Assembly (NCBI RefSeq): GCF_042944905.1
Contig: NZ_CP168496.1
Location: forward strand, 3,038,001 to 3,102,000
From: Psychrobacillus sp042944905
Lineage (GTDB): Bacteria; Bacillota; Bacilli; Bacillales_A; Planococcaceae
Direction of reading: 5' to 3'
Length of the DNA: 64,000 bases
In this document: positions 16,255 to 25,115 of the stretch, piece after piece
Numbering within the stretch: the stretch's first letter is position 1
Layout: the number at the start of each line of letters is the position of its first letter
Notes under the pieces: generated by a model
What the model was told of the DNA's origin: nothing
What the model saw: the letters and a program-made list of their open reading frames with translations, nothing else
Database searches by the model: none
Program-made: the position numbers and the translations under genes

Positions 16255-17484
16255 TTAAAAAGCCCAAGTACCTTTTCGGAAAATTTGTTCTACCTTTCCG
16301 TCTTCTAACTCTCCTAGTATATCCATATCTGCGCTACCAATCATAAAATCTTCATGCACGATGGAAGTATTAAGTCCAAGGTTTTCAAGCTCGTCTTTTG
16401 TTAAACCACGGGCACCCTCCACACAAGTAGGATAAGCTTCCCCAATAGCAAAATGATTCGAAGCATTTTCGTCAAAAAGAGTATTGAAAATTAAAACGTT
16501 AGATGCGGAAATTGGTGATTCATGAGGAACTAATGCGATTTCCCCTAAATATTTTGCACCTTCGTCTGTTTGTGTTAATTCTTGCAATAGCTCTTCTCCA
16601 GTATCCGCTTGAACTTTTGTAATGGCTCCATCTTTAAAAGTTAACGTGAAATTATCAATAATATTTCCTTGGTACACTAATGGCTTCGTATTTCGCACAT
16701 AACCATTTACTCCCGTTTTAAGCGGTGCAGTGTATACTTCTTCTGTTGGCATGTTTGCAATAAAAGGAACGTTCTGTCCATTTTTACTAGCACCAGAAAG
16801 CCAAATATGTCCTTTTGGCAGTTCTATTTGAATATCTGTACCATGTGCTTTATAGTGTAATTTTTTAAATCGTTTTGCGTTCAACAAAGCTGCGCGGCTC
16901 TCTAAATGGTCTATATGTTCTTTCCATTTTTGAACTGCTGTTCCTTCACCTATTCGCACTACTTGGAAAATAAGATCCCATAGTGCTTGCATTTGATATT
17001 CCTCTTCTAAATGAGGAAATACTTTTGCAGCCCATTTTGGTGAAGGCATTGCGACGATGGACCAAGTAATGACGTCGTTCATCACTGCTTTTCGGTAGTT
17101 TTCCAATGCTTTTCCGCTTGCTTTATGGAAATTTGTAATTCGCTCAATGGAAACACCTTTAAGTAGATCTGGATTATCCGCATCTATCCATAATAATGCC
17201 CCTTTGTTTTCGATTAACTCATCCCTTTGCATGGCAGCCCATTTAGGAAACTCATGAAATGCTTGCTCAGGTGCTAGGTCGTAAAAAGCTCGTGCATTTA
17301 CTTCGTCCGTGTAGTTTACGTCTACTCGTTTTGCACCAGCTTCATATGCTTTTTTCACGACTAGTCTAGTAAATTCAATCGTGTCTGTGGTTGTACTAAT
17401 AAGAAGGGGTTGATTTTTTTGAATATTTAAACCAACCTTAACTATTAGTTCTGCATATTCTTCTAGCTTTTGTTGGAAATTCAT
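16255..17484 (-). CDS. M29-family aminopeptidase (second paralogue)
   Basis: A 409-residue paralogue of the protein at 4495-5727, clearly alignable throughout (for example NMPTEEV near residue 250 and FDENASNHFAIGEAYP near 345). All metal-ligand regions are kept, including VHEDFMIGS for the His-x-Asp pair, so both are probably active. ATG at 17484, 4 bp after the helicase stop, which indicates an operon with the helicase gene. Confidence 0.9.
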   Translation of the reverse strand: MNFQQKLEEYAELIVKVGLNIQKNQPLLISTTTDTIEFTRLVVKKAYEAGAKRVDVNYTDEVNARAFYDLAPEQAFHEFPKWAAMQRDELIENKGALLWIDADNPDLLKGVSIERITNFHKASGKALENYRKAVMNDVITWSIVAMPSPKWAAKVFPHLEEEYQMQALWDLIFQVVRIGEGTAVQKWKEHIDHLESRAALLNAKRFKKLHYKAHGTDIQIELPKGHIWLSGASKNGQNVPFIANMPTEEVYTAPLKTGVNGYVRNTKPLVYQGNIIDNFTLTFKDGAITKVQADTGEELLQELTQTDEGAKYLGEIALVPHESPISASNVLIFNTLFDENASNHFAIGEAYPTCVEGARGLTKDELENLGLNTSIVHEDFMIGSADMDILGELEDGKVEQIFRKGTWAF

Positions 17485-17488
17485 TTAT

Positions 17489-18652
17489 TTATCTCCCTTT
17501 CTTCTCAATCGTTTTCGATGATCCTTCAATGAATTCACCACGATACCAAATTTTCTGTACTGGTTTACTCGGGAGCTCTTTCGTCCATTTTTTATACGTT
17601 TTTTCATCTGCATATGTTAATAACGTCAGTACTTCTCCATCTTTTCCAGCACGTCCAGTACGTCCAGAACGATGTAAGTATTGCTCAATCGAATGCGGTA
17701 CATCCACATGTATCACATGCGTTAAGCCCGAAATATCGAGTCCTCTTGCTGCTACATCTGTTGCAATTAGTATACTTACTTTTCCATTTTTAAAGTCATC
17801 TAATGCTTTTTTGCGTTCTTCTTTTTTCATTTCTGAATGCAAGGATACTATTGGCGCGTCGCGGTAAGTAAGTTTTGCATCCTTCATCAAAAGTTGGTCT
17901 ATACTATTTACAAATGCAAGGCCCTTCATTCCTTCCAAATGGGAGATTTTTCTTAATAGCTCTGTTTTATCACGTGTTTCTGTTTTCACAAAGCTGTGAA
18001 TGACCTCTCCTTTTGAAGGAACTTCTTCAGCAGACACTTGAATGCGTACTGGATCTTTCATCATTCTTTCTGCAACTAACTCTATTTCGTCGGTAATCGT
18101 AGCAGAAGCAACAACTAGTTGTCTTTCAAGTGTTGCATCTATTAAACCTTTTACGGTTGTGCGATGTTCTCGACTTAATAATTGGTCTCCTTCATCTAAG
18201 ACAATTATTTTGACTTCATGCATTTTTAATTTTTTTACTTTCACCAGTTCTTGTAATCGTCCTGGTGTTCCTACTATAATTGTTGGTTTCTTTTTTAAGG
18301 TTTCAATTTGTCTTTGAATATTTGCCCCACCAATTAATTGAGCAACAGTAATACCTGTCCCTACTACCCATTCACGAAAGACTTCCACGATTTGCATACC
18401 TAATTCTTGTGAAGGTACCATGACTAATGCTTGAATTTGTTTCTTTGTAGGATCTACCATTTGTAATAAAGGAAGGACATACGCTAACGTTTTTCCCGTT
18501 CCTGTTGGAGATTCTGCTACTATATCTGAACCATTAAGCATATGTGGTATTAATTGGGTCTGAATAGGCATTTCAAATGCAAATTCTTTTTTTGCCCATT
18601 TTTCTTGTAATGTTTCATTTAAATCTTGTAAAAAAGTCAATTTATACTCCAC
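17489..18652 (-). CDS. yfmL: DEAD-box-family RNA helicase, YfmL-like
   Basis: A 387-residue two-domain RNA helicase. Motif I SPTGTGKT, motif Ia-like VPSQELG, TPGRLQEL, motif II DEGD (Gly in place of Ala), SAT, and the C-terminal motifs ATDVAARGLDISG and HRSGRTGRAG are all present. Compact size and lack of a C-terminal extension match B. subtilis YfmL, which is linked to ribosome biogenesis. The exact orthology is an inference. Confidence 0.85.
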   Translation of the reverse strand: MEYKLTFLQDLNETLQEKWAKKEFAFEMPIQTQLIPHMLNGSDIVAESPTGTGKTLAYVLPLLQMVDPTKKQIQALVMVPSQELGMQIVEVFREWVVGTGITVAQLIGGANIQRQIETLKKKPTIIVGTPGRLQELVKVKKLKMHEVKIIVLDEGDQLLSREHRTTVKGLIDATLERQLVVASATITDEIELVAERMMKDPVRIQVSAEEVPSKGEVIHSFVKTETRDKTELLRKISHLEGMKGLAFVNSIDQLLMKDAKLTYRDAPIVSLHSEMKKEERKKALDDFKNGKVSILIATDVAARGLDISGLTHVIHVDVPHSIEQYLHRSGRTGRAGKDGEVLTLLTYADEKTYKKWTKELPSKPVQKIWYRGEFIEGSSKTIEKKGR

Positions 18653-18729
18653 CTCATCTGTGTTTGAATCAAGTGTACCACATTTTTCATATCGATATTA
18701 CCTATGTCTTATGCAGTGTCACCATGAAA

Positions 18730-18757
18730 AAAAGTGCCTATATGTTTAGGCACTTTT
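18730..18757 (-). terminator. Intrinsic terminator after the FbpA-like gene
   Basis: AAAAGTGCCTA (18730-18740) pairs with TAGGCACTTTT (18747-18757). A T-run follows on the minus strand, and the stop codon of the small gene lies at the stem edge. Confidence 0.88.
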
Positions 18758-18911
18758 AGCTTTCTTCTTCTACTATATATTCTTTTGTTAGTTCATAAAA
18801 ATTTAGCTCATATAACTGTTTTCCGTCAATTTTAAATATGCCTTTGTTTACAAGGTCTTCAATCATATTATCCCGTTTTTCTTCGATTTTCGATTCTTTT
18901 GGTATCATCAT
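18756..18911 (-). CDS. FbpA-like small protein (51 aa)
   Basis: ATG at 18911 with AAGGAG 9 bp upstream (a second ATG follows immediately). The 51-residue product contains LVNKGIFKIDGKQLYELNFY, the hallmark of the Bacillus Fur-regulated basic protein A family. Here the protein is acidic at its end (IVEEES) and no Fur box is visible upstream, so iron control is not supported by sequence. Family proteins are thought to assist the small-RNA iron-sparing response. Confidence 0.7.
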   Translation of the reverse strand: MMIPKESKIEEKRDNMIEDLVNKGIFKIDGKQLYELNFYELTKEYIVEEES

Positions 18912-18965
18912 CGTGTTACTCTCCTTACATTTTCGTTCGATTACTATTTACCCCGGCACTAGAAG

Positions 18966-19547
18966 CTATAAACTTCTCTCCTTTAATTTTTTAAAAACTT
19001 GTGTGAATGTAGGAAATTTCTTTTTGATCATTAAATAAACAATATACCCAATCAGGGCGCCAAGTGTATTCAGCCATAAATCATCTACATCACTGCTTCT
19101 ATTTTGAGGAAGTTGTGTTATTTCAATGAAGAGTGAAATACATAATCCTACCATGACCGTATAAGGAAAACGCTCCATTCTTTTGAAAAGAAGGGGCAAT
19201 AGAAAACCAATGGGAAAGAAAAGAATAATATTGCCAAGAAAGTTAATATAAAAAGGTTGCCAAAAACCTAAATACTTAATAGCATTATACGTTTCTCTAA
19301 AAACACGAAATAACTCAAAATTCACATTGGACAATGTAGGTTTCATCAGACCATGCCGCGGCACAATCGTTTGTGAAAATACACCAATAAGGACAGAAAT
19401 AAGCAGAAAAATTCCCACCTCATGTAAACTTTCTTGTAGCTTAAACCCTCTTTTTCTCCACCTAATGAAACGCCAAACAAATATAAACGGAAGTGCAAGA
19501 CAAATGAAAAAAAGCATATTATCTATGTATTGTACAATTACTCTCAT
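18966..19547 (-). CDS. VanZ-like membrane protein
   Basis: A 193-residue protein of the VanZ family (a teicoplanin-resistance-associated fold). It has about five helices, with the family core NIILFFPIGFLLPLLF followed by ISLFIEITQL and RSSDVDDLWLNTLGALIGY. GGGAGTG at 19554-19560 selects ATG 19547 over an in-frame ATG at 19562 that overlaps it. Stand-alone VanZ homologues are common in Bacillales; no resistance genes are nearby. Confidence 0.88.
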   Translation of the reverse strand: MRVIVQYIDNMLFFICLALPFIFVWRFIRWRKRGFKLQESLHEVGIFLLISVLIGVFSQTIVPRHGLMKPTLSNVNFELFRVFRETYNAIKYLGFWQPFYINFLGNIILFFPIGFLLPLLFKRMERFPYTVMVGLCISLFIEITQLPQNRSSDVDDLWLNTLGALIGYIVYLMIKKKFPTFTQVFKKLKERSL

Positions 19548-19601
19548 TTTTTTCACTCCCATAATTGTATATAACGCCTTCCGTATATATAAAGTTTCGC
19601 A

Positions 19602-20333
19602 TCATGCATCTTCCAGTAAGTCTTTTAAGAATTTTTCTCGATTGTCTAAAAAATACTTTGTGATTTGATAATGACCAGTCATTTCATATTCTATTTCTTC
19701 AATTTCCTCTTGATCAAAACTTAGGATAGAGGCATTCGGATAACCTAAAATTAATGGCGAATGAGTTGCTATGATGAATTGACAGTCCTCTTCTGTAACT
19801 AAATCATGCATAATTCGCAAAAAAGCTAGTTGACGTTGTGGAGAAAGCGCTGCTTCTGGCTCGTCCAATAAATAAATAGCTTTTCCATTAAAGCGGTTTA
19901 AAAACAAAGATAAAAATGCTTCGCCATGGGATTGTTTATGAAGGGATTTGCCTCCGTAGCTATCTAAAACTCCTTTTCGAATTCTTTCCAATTCATCGAT
20001 ATGCGTTGCAAATTGATAAAATGATTCAGCACGAAGAAAAAAGCCATTTGTTATTTTAGGCATCCACGATAATCGAAGATATTTCCCCAACGCACTTTCC
20101 GCAGCATCCACTTCATATAGATTGTTTCTACTTCCACCCGCCGTATTAAACTCGCAGTTATATGCAATCCCTTCCAATAAAGTAGATTTTCCCGTACCAT
20201 TCTCTCCAACTAAAAAGGTTACACTATTTATTAAATTAAGTTCCGTTAAATTATTTATAGTAGGTATTGTAAATGGATAACTATTTTCATCATATGGTTC
20301 ATCGCGTAATACAGTAATTTTCTTTAAAAACAT
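19602..20333 (-). CDS. AAA/ABC-type ATPase, single-gene
   Basis: A 243-residue ATPase of the AAA_15/AAA_21 type. Walker A GENGTGKST lies near residue 43, the signature-like segment SHGEAFLSLF near 139, Walker B IYLLDEPEAALSPQR near 157, and the switch histidine in IATHSP near 190. The start ATG 20333 fits GGAGG at 20340-20344; the ATG at 20339 is too close. Such proteins can be orphan defence or repair ATPases, but no nuclease (OLD/TOPRIM) partner gene is adjacent. Confidence 0.8.
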   Translation of the reverse strand: MFLKKITVLRDEPYDENSYPFTIPTINNLTELNLINSVTFLVGENGTGKSTLLEGIAYNCEFNTAGGSRNNLYEVDAAESALGKYLRLSWMPKITNGFFLRAESFYQFATHIDELERIRKGVLDSYGGKSLHKQSHGEAFLSLFLNRFNGKAIYLLDEPEAALSPQRQLAFLRIMHDLVTEEDCQFIIATHSPLILGYPNASILSFDQEEIEEIEYEMTGHYQITKYFLDNREKFLKDLLEDA

Positions 20334-20529
20334 AAACATCCTCCTTTTTAAAAAAAAGAACTATTCATTCTATTGTAACGAAATTACTGTATATGCATAT
20401 GGAAAAAATGATAAATAAATTTATTTTACTCTGAACAATGTATATAGTCTCATTTTAACTTGCTTGCGCTTTAGTGACAGTTTCGCTTTACTAAGGTAAA
20501 GTATTAAGTAAGTTAAGGAAGGGAGTATA

Positions 20530-21312
20530 TTGAAAATGAAAGCTATTTTCTTTGATTTAGATGATACATTATTATGGGATAAGAAAAGTGTAGAGACCGC
20601 TTTTCAAAAAACTTGTGCTTATGCAGCAACAAAAGTGGATATCGATCCAAAGGAATTGGAGATATCGGTTCGCGATGAAGCAAGTAAATTATATGATACA
20701 TATGAAACCAGATCATTTACACAAATGATCGGTATCAATCCATTCGAAGGCTTATGGGGAATTTTCGATGATCCTACTGAAGATTTTCAAAAGATGAAAG
20801 CAATTGCACCTATTTATCAAAGAGAAGCATGGACAAGCGGATTAAATAGATTAGGTATTGATGATGCGGGCTTTGGAAGAAAACTGGCAGAGTATTTTCC
20901 ACAAATGCGAAAGGAAAGTCCTTTTGTATATGAAGAAACATTCGAAGTGTTAGATTTGTTAAAAGGTAAATACATACTTTTCTTAATAACAAATGGCTCA
21001 CCAAGCCTCCAAAATACGAAACTAGAAATTACTCCAAAAATAGCTCCTTACTTCGATCAAATCATCATTTCAGGAGCATTCGGAAAAGGCAAGCCGGATC
21101 CGTCTATTTTTGAACATGCATTAGAGTTAGCTGGAGTTAATAAAGATGAAGCGTTAATGGTAGGAGATAATTTAATGACCGATATTCTCGGTGCATCCAA
21201 AGTCGGTATGAAATCAGTGTGGATCAACCGCGAAAATAAACCAACTAGCGAAGAAGCGAAGCCTACTTATACGATAGCGAACTTGCACGAGCTTATTAAC
21301 ATCCTAAAATAG
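20530..21312 (+). CDS. HAD-family phosphatase, probable phosphoserine phosphatase (YsaA-like)
   Basis: A 260-residue haloacid-dehalogenase hydrolase. Motif I FFDLDDTLL (nucleophile Asp9, general acid Asp11), motif II ITNGSP, motif III Lys in KGKPDPSIF, motif IV MVGDNLMTDILGA. It resembles Bacillus YsaA, assigned as phosphoserine phosphatase. Its convergent neighbour serA makes the precursor of that substrate, which supports the role (inference). The start may be TTG 20530 or ATG 20536; GGGAG at 20521-20525 is compatible with either. Confidence 0.75.
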   Translation: MKMKAIFFDLDDTLLWDKKSVETAFQKTCAYAATKVDIDPKELEISVRDEASKLYDTYETRSFTQMIGINPFEGLWGIFDDPTEDFQKMKAIAPIYQREAWTSGLNRLGIDDAGFGRKLAEYFPQMRKESPFVYEETFEVLDLLKGKYILFLITNGSPSLQNTKLEITPKIAPYFDQIIISGAFGKGKPDPSIFEHALELAGVNKDEALMVGDNLMTDILGASKVGMKSVWINRENKPTSEEAKPTYTIANLHELINILK

Positions 21313-21321
21313 TGAGAAATC

Positions 21322-21353
21322 GAGCACCCAGTCGAGTATTTGACTAGGTGCTC
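21322..21353 (+). terminator. Terminator after the HAD phosphatase gene
   Basis: GAGCACC (21322-21328) pairs with GGTGCTC (21347-21353), with an inner AGTC/GACT stem, followed by a T-rich tract. Confidence 0.8.
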
Positions 21354-21391
21354 ACACTTTTGTTTTGATTAACAATCATATATAATACCCT

Positions 21392-22978
21392 TTATAAATC
21401 TATCGGTGTTGCATCCGTTATATCTGCCAATCCTTTTAACTGTTCGATACCTGATTTTTCGACATGCTTATCGATAGAAAGCATCATAATAGCATCTCCA
21501 CCTACTTCAGATCGTCCCACTTGCATCGCTGCGATATTTATACCTTCTGTTGCTAAAAGTGTACCTACACGTCCTATTGCGCCTGGTTGGTCTTTGTGAC
21601 GGATGAATAATAGATGACCATCTGGTACCACATCCACAATGAAATCATCTACTCGTAAAATGCGAGCGCCAAGCCCATTTAATAACGTACCAGCTACTTT
21701 TCTCGTTTCTGTCGCCGTTTTTACTTCGACTGTAATTAGACTTGTAAATCCTTTTGATTTTGTCGTTTTCAATTCGTTCACTACGATGCCAATTCGATCT
21801 GCAAGGAACTTAGCATTTACGTCATTTACTGACTCACCAAGCTTACTTTTCAAAATACCTTTCACCGCGTTTCGTGATAGTGGACGTACATCAATATTTG
21901 AAAGTTCTCCAGAGTAAGTGATGTTCACTTCTTCTGGTACTCCACTCGCTAAATCACTCAAAAATGCTCCCAGTTTTTCAACTAAATTAAAGTATGGTTC
22001 AATTTTTGCTAGGACGTCTTTGGATACCGATGGAAGATTGACTGGATTTTTAACAACTCCGCCATTCAAGAAACTAACAACATCATATGACACATCGATT
22101 GCAACAATTTCTTGTGCTTCTACAGTACTCGCCCCCAAGTGAGGTGTTGCAATTACTTGTGGTAACGTTAGTAATCGGTGATCTACAAATGGCTCTTCTT
22201 CAAATACATCTAACGCTGCTCCGGCAACTTTTCCAGAAACAATTGCATCGTATAATGCATCTTCATCGATAATCCCACCACGTGCACAGTTTACAATCTG
22301 TACACCATCTATCATTTTCTCAAACGCTTCTTTATTAATTAAATGACGTGTTTCTTTCAAAAGTGGGGTATGCACTGTTATAAAATCCGCTGCTTTGATG
22401 ACATCATCCACTGTACCGAATTGAACGCCTAACTTTTCGGCTTTTTCTGCTGTTAAAAACGGATCGTAAGCAATGACATTCATACGCTGCCCTTTTGCAC
22501 GAGCGGCAACTTCTTGGCCAATTCGCCCGAAACCTACAACACCTAAGGTTTTATTTTTTACTTCTACTCCTATAAATGCTTTGCGATCCCATTTTTTATT
22601 TTTCAATGAATGAAATGCTTGTGGGATATTACGAGAAAGTGACATCAACATGGCAATTGTATGTTCCGCAGCAGAGTTCGTGTTTCCGTCCGGTGCATTA
22701 ACGACAATAATACCGCGCTCAGTAGCAGCTGGCAGATCGATATTGTCTACTCCCACTCCCGCACGACCAATAATTTTCAAGTTTGTTCCTTTTTCAATAA
22801 TTTCACGGGTTACTTGTGTTTGACTACGAACAAGCAACGCATCGAAGTCAACAATTTTTTCTGCAAGTTGTGCTGGTGTGAGACTAGTATCTACTACAAT
22901 GTTAAATCCTTCTGCTTGTCTTAACGGGAAAATACCATCTTCACTTAGTGGGTCACTGATTAAAATATTGTATGTCAT
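21392..22978 (-). CDS. serA: D-3-phosphoglycerate dehydrogenase
   Basis: First enzyme of serine synthesis, oxidising 3-phosphoglycerate with NAD. It has 528 residues in the long three-domain form. The NAD-binding motif GVVGFGRIGQEVA lies near 147, the catalytic Arg/Glu/His are in NCARGGIIDE and TPHLGAST, an intervening domain spans about 320-450, and the C-terminal ACT domain (HKDQPGAIGRVGTLLATEGINIAAM) is a candidate serine-feedback site. ATG 22978 with GGAGGA upstream. A T-box leader precedes it. Confidence 0.97.
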   Translation of the reverse strand: MTYNILISDPLSEDGIFPLRQAEGFNIVVDTSLTPAQLAEKIVDFDALLVRSQTQVTREIIEKGTNLKIIGRAGVGVDNIDLPAATERGIIVVNAPDGNTNSAAEHTIAMLMSLSRNIPQAFHSLKNKKWDRKAFIGVEVKNKTLGVVGFGRIGQEVAARAKGQRMNVIAYDPFLTAEKAEKLGVQFGTVDDVIKAADFITVHTPLLKETRHLINKEAFEKMIDGVQIVNCARGGIIDEDALYDAIVSGKVAGAALDVFEEEPFVDHRLLTLPQVIATPHLGASTVEAQEIVAIDVSYDVVSFLNGGVVKNPVNLPSVSKDVLAKIEPYFNLVEKLGAFLSDLASGVPEEVNITYSGELSNIDVRPLSRNAVKGILKSKLGESVNDVNAKFLADRIGIVVNELKTTKSKGFTSLITVEVKTATETRKVAGTLLNGLGARILRVDDFIVDVVPDGHLLFIRHKDQPGAIGRVGTLLATEGINIAAMQVGRSEVGGDAIMMLSIDKHVEKSGIEQLKGLADITDATPIDL

Positions 22979-23013
22979 TGCTTATTTCCTCCTTTTAATT
23001 GTAAAAACAAAAA

Positions 23014-23053
23014 AGCCCTTCGCTCCCCTACAAAATGTAAGGGGCGAAGAGCT
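23014..23053 (-). terminator. T-box leader terminator of serA
   Basis: A long, nearly perfect stem of about 18 bp (AGCTCTTCGCCCCTTACA with its complement) around a short A-rich loop is followed by a T-run on the minus strand. Confidence 0.92.
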
Positions 23054-23280
23054 TGTAATAAACTCACGCGGTACCACCCAAATTCACTGCAAATATGCAG
23101 TCTCTTAGTTACATGCTTAACGCGCACGAGACGAATGAACTTACTAGAAGGTTCGGTTCACCAATTCAAGAGTGCTACCATACACTAGAAACCACTGATT
23201 TTCACCATCCATCAGCTCTCTTCAGATTTCAAAAATATAAAGCTTGTCTCCATCAAAATTGTTTAAGTCGTATTGAATTA
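23054..23280 (-). promoter_or_regulatory. T-box leader of serA, probable serine specifier
   Basis: The T-box sequence GGTGGTACCGCG lies at 23078-23067 on the minus strand, followed by the terminator and preceded by a Stem I region with a GATGGTGAAAATCAG hairpin. An AGC triplet at 23176-23174, in the segment GTAGCACTC, is a good candidate specifier for tRNA-Ser. Uncharged tRNA-Ser would then allow read-through into serA. Confidence 0.9.
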
Positions 23281-23285
23281 AACTC

Positions 23286-23314
23286 ATCATACGCACACTC
23301 TTTTTAATTGTCAA
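23286..23314 (-). promoter_or_regulatory. Sigma-A promoter of serA
   Basis: On the minus strand TTGACA (23314-23309) and TATGAT (23291-23286) are separated by exactly 17 bp, just upstream of the T-box Stem I. Confidence 0.85.
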
Positions 23315-23643
23315 TATAGTTAAAAAACTTGAAAACGCTATCATTTTTAGTGTAGGTAAAAAAAGCTTGATATTACGCTATTTGAATCAATAAAAAAATA
23401 AATCTGAAACCTTTCAATCGTATTTAACAATCTATTCTCAATAAAAATTTTAAAAATTTACATATTACGCCTATTTTACGAACTTTAAATTATTTTTTCG
23501 GGAAATTGTTCATATTACTTAGTGATAATAATGATTTTTTTAATCAAATGTATTGACGTTATGCAAGATAATTTGTACACTGTGTAAAATCATTTGTTTT
23601 TTACGGGAGTACAAACCAAAATTTTGAATAAGGATATGATGAA
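23315..23643. other. AT-rich intergenic region between serA leader and aspartokinase
   Basis: About 330 bp without an ORF. It should contain the aspartokinase promoter. I see no lysine riboswitch or other leader element here, although some Bacillus aspartokinase genes have one. Confidence 0.6.
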
Positions 23644-25008
23644 ATGAAAGTAAGTAAATTTGGAGGAACCTCTGTCGCCAGTGCAGAACAAATAAAAAAA
23701 GTAGCTGCAATTGTTCAATCAGATCGAACTAGGAAATTTGTCGTTGTGTCTGCACCTGGTAAACGTTTTGATTCGGACAAAAAAGTAACGGATTTATTGA
23801 TAGAGTTAGCATCAGCGGCATTAAACCATGAAGAAGTGGAAACAAAGCTTCAATTCGTGTTAGACCGATACAAAGAAATTGCAGTAGGGCTTGATTTAGA
23901 ACAAACAATATGCGAAGTGATTGAAGAAGATTTACGTTTACGTATTTCATCAGATTCGTCAGACGTCGAATATTTTGTTGATAATATTAAAGCAAGTGGC
24001 GAAGATAATAACGCTAAACTTATTTCTACATATTTTACTAGCATTGGACTTCGCGCTCAGTATGTTAGTCCCAAAACCGCGGGACTCGTTGTAAATGACT
24101 TTCCCGAACGAGCAATTGCTTTACCAGAAGCTTATGAGAATTTAAGTGAGCTAAAAAATAGCAATGAAATTGTTGTGTTTCCAGGTTTTTTTGGATTTAC
24201 AAAAGACGGACTGCTTCGTACCTTTGATCGTGGGGGGTCAGATATTACTGGATCCATTTTAGCTGCTTCAGTTCATGCAGACTTATATGAAAATTTTACG
24301 GATGTAGACTCGGTATTTTGTGCCAATCCTAGAGTAGTGAATGATCCTGTAGAAATAGAAGAAATAACTTATCGAGAGATGCGAGAACTTTCCTATGCTG
24401 GCTTTTCTGTTTTCCACGATGAAGCTTTAATGCCTGTCTATAAACTTGGCATACCTGTATGCATTAAAAACACAAATAATCCTTCTGCTCCTGGCACAAA
24501 AATTGTAGCAGAAAGAAAAGGGAAACATCGCCCAATTACAGGAATATCAGCAGATAGTGGATTCTCTATTTTATATGTGAGCAAATATTTGATGAATCGT
24601 GAAATTGGATTCGGAAGAAAGTTACTGCAAATTTTAGAAGAAGAACATATCTCCTACGAGCATACCCCTTCTGGATTGGATGATATTTCCGTAATAATAA
24701 GAAGTCATCAACTTACAGCTGACAAAGAAATTAGAATTATGAAGCGAGTGAAGGAAGAACTTCATGCAGAAGAAGTACATTTTCGTCATGAGTTTTCGAT
24801 GATCGTAGTGGTAGGTGAGGGAATGAATAACAATACTGGCCTAGCTGCTCGTGCAGCAACAGCAATTTCAAGAACTGGCTCCAATATCGAAATGATCAAC
24901 CAAGGATCTTCCGAAGTAAGCTTAGCTTTTGGTGTTCATAGAAGTAATGAAAATAAAATATTACAAGAACTTTACAACGAATTTTTCGCACCTGTTTCAG
25001 TTGGATAA
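23644..25008 (+). CDS. Aspartate kinase (YclM/ThrD type)
   Basis: Phosphorylates aspartate at the entry to the lysine, threonine and methionine pathways. The 454-residue monofunctional form starts MKVSKFGGTSVASAEQI, the classical aspartokinase signature, and continues with FDRGGSDITGSILAA. Two ACT domains form the C-terminal third (GISADSGFSILYVSKY and MIVVVGEGMNNNTGLAARA). Length matches B. subtilis YclM/ThrD, the threonine-responsive isoenzyme, but allosteric specificity cannot be read directly. ATG 23644 with AAGGAT upstream. Confidence 0.92.
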   Translation: MKVSKFGGTSVASAEQIKKVAAIVQSDRTRKFVVVSAPGKRFDSDKKVTDLLIELASAALNHEEVETKLQFVLDRYKEIAVGLDLEQTICEVIEEDLRLRISSDSSDVEYFVDNIKASGEDNNAKLISTYFTSIGLRAQYVSPKTAGLVVNDFPERAIALPEAYENLSELKNSNEIVVFPGFFGFTKDGLLRTFDRGGSDITGSILAASVHADLYENFTDVDSVFCANPRVVNDPVEIEEITYREMRELSYAGFSVFHDEALMPVYKLGIPVCIKNTNNPSAPGTKIVAERKGKHRPITGISADSGFSILYVSKYLMNREIGFGRKLLQILEEEHISYEHTPSGLDDISVIIRSHQLTADKEIRIMKRVKEELHAEEVHFRHEFSMIVVVGEGMNNNTGLAARAATAISRTGSNIEMINQGSSEVSLAFGVHRSNENKILQELYNEFFAPVSVG

Positions 25009-25018
25009 TAATATTAGT

Positions 25019-25090
25019 GCAAGTGCCCTTTAAGATCATCTTGTCTTTACACTATGTAATGCGTAGAGACAAGATGTACTTAAGTGTCCG
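25019..25090. repeat. Minimal end-only copy of the ~300-bp element
   Basis: GTGCCCTTTAAGATCATCTT resembles the left end of the copies at 45527 and 59149. It then closes at once on its inverted partner (GTAGAGACAAGATG), without the interior of the long copies. It forms a stem of about 17 bp and sits right after the aspartokinase stop, where it may act as a weak terminator. Confidence 0.6.
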
Positions 25091-25115
25091 CAGAAAAGGA
25101 ACAATTCAAGCATCT

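Noticed and set aside
18912..18965. Fur box for the FbpA-like gene
   Set aside because: No TGATAAT-type repeat is present upstream, so Fur control is not claimed.
19602..20333. Orphan defence-system ATPase (OLD/Gabija-like)
   Set aside because: No TOPRIM, helicase or nuclease partner lies next to it; left as a generic AAA/ABC-type ATPase.
23315..23643. Lysine riboswitch before aspartokinase
   Set aside because: None of the L-box core blocks was found in this spacer.
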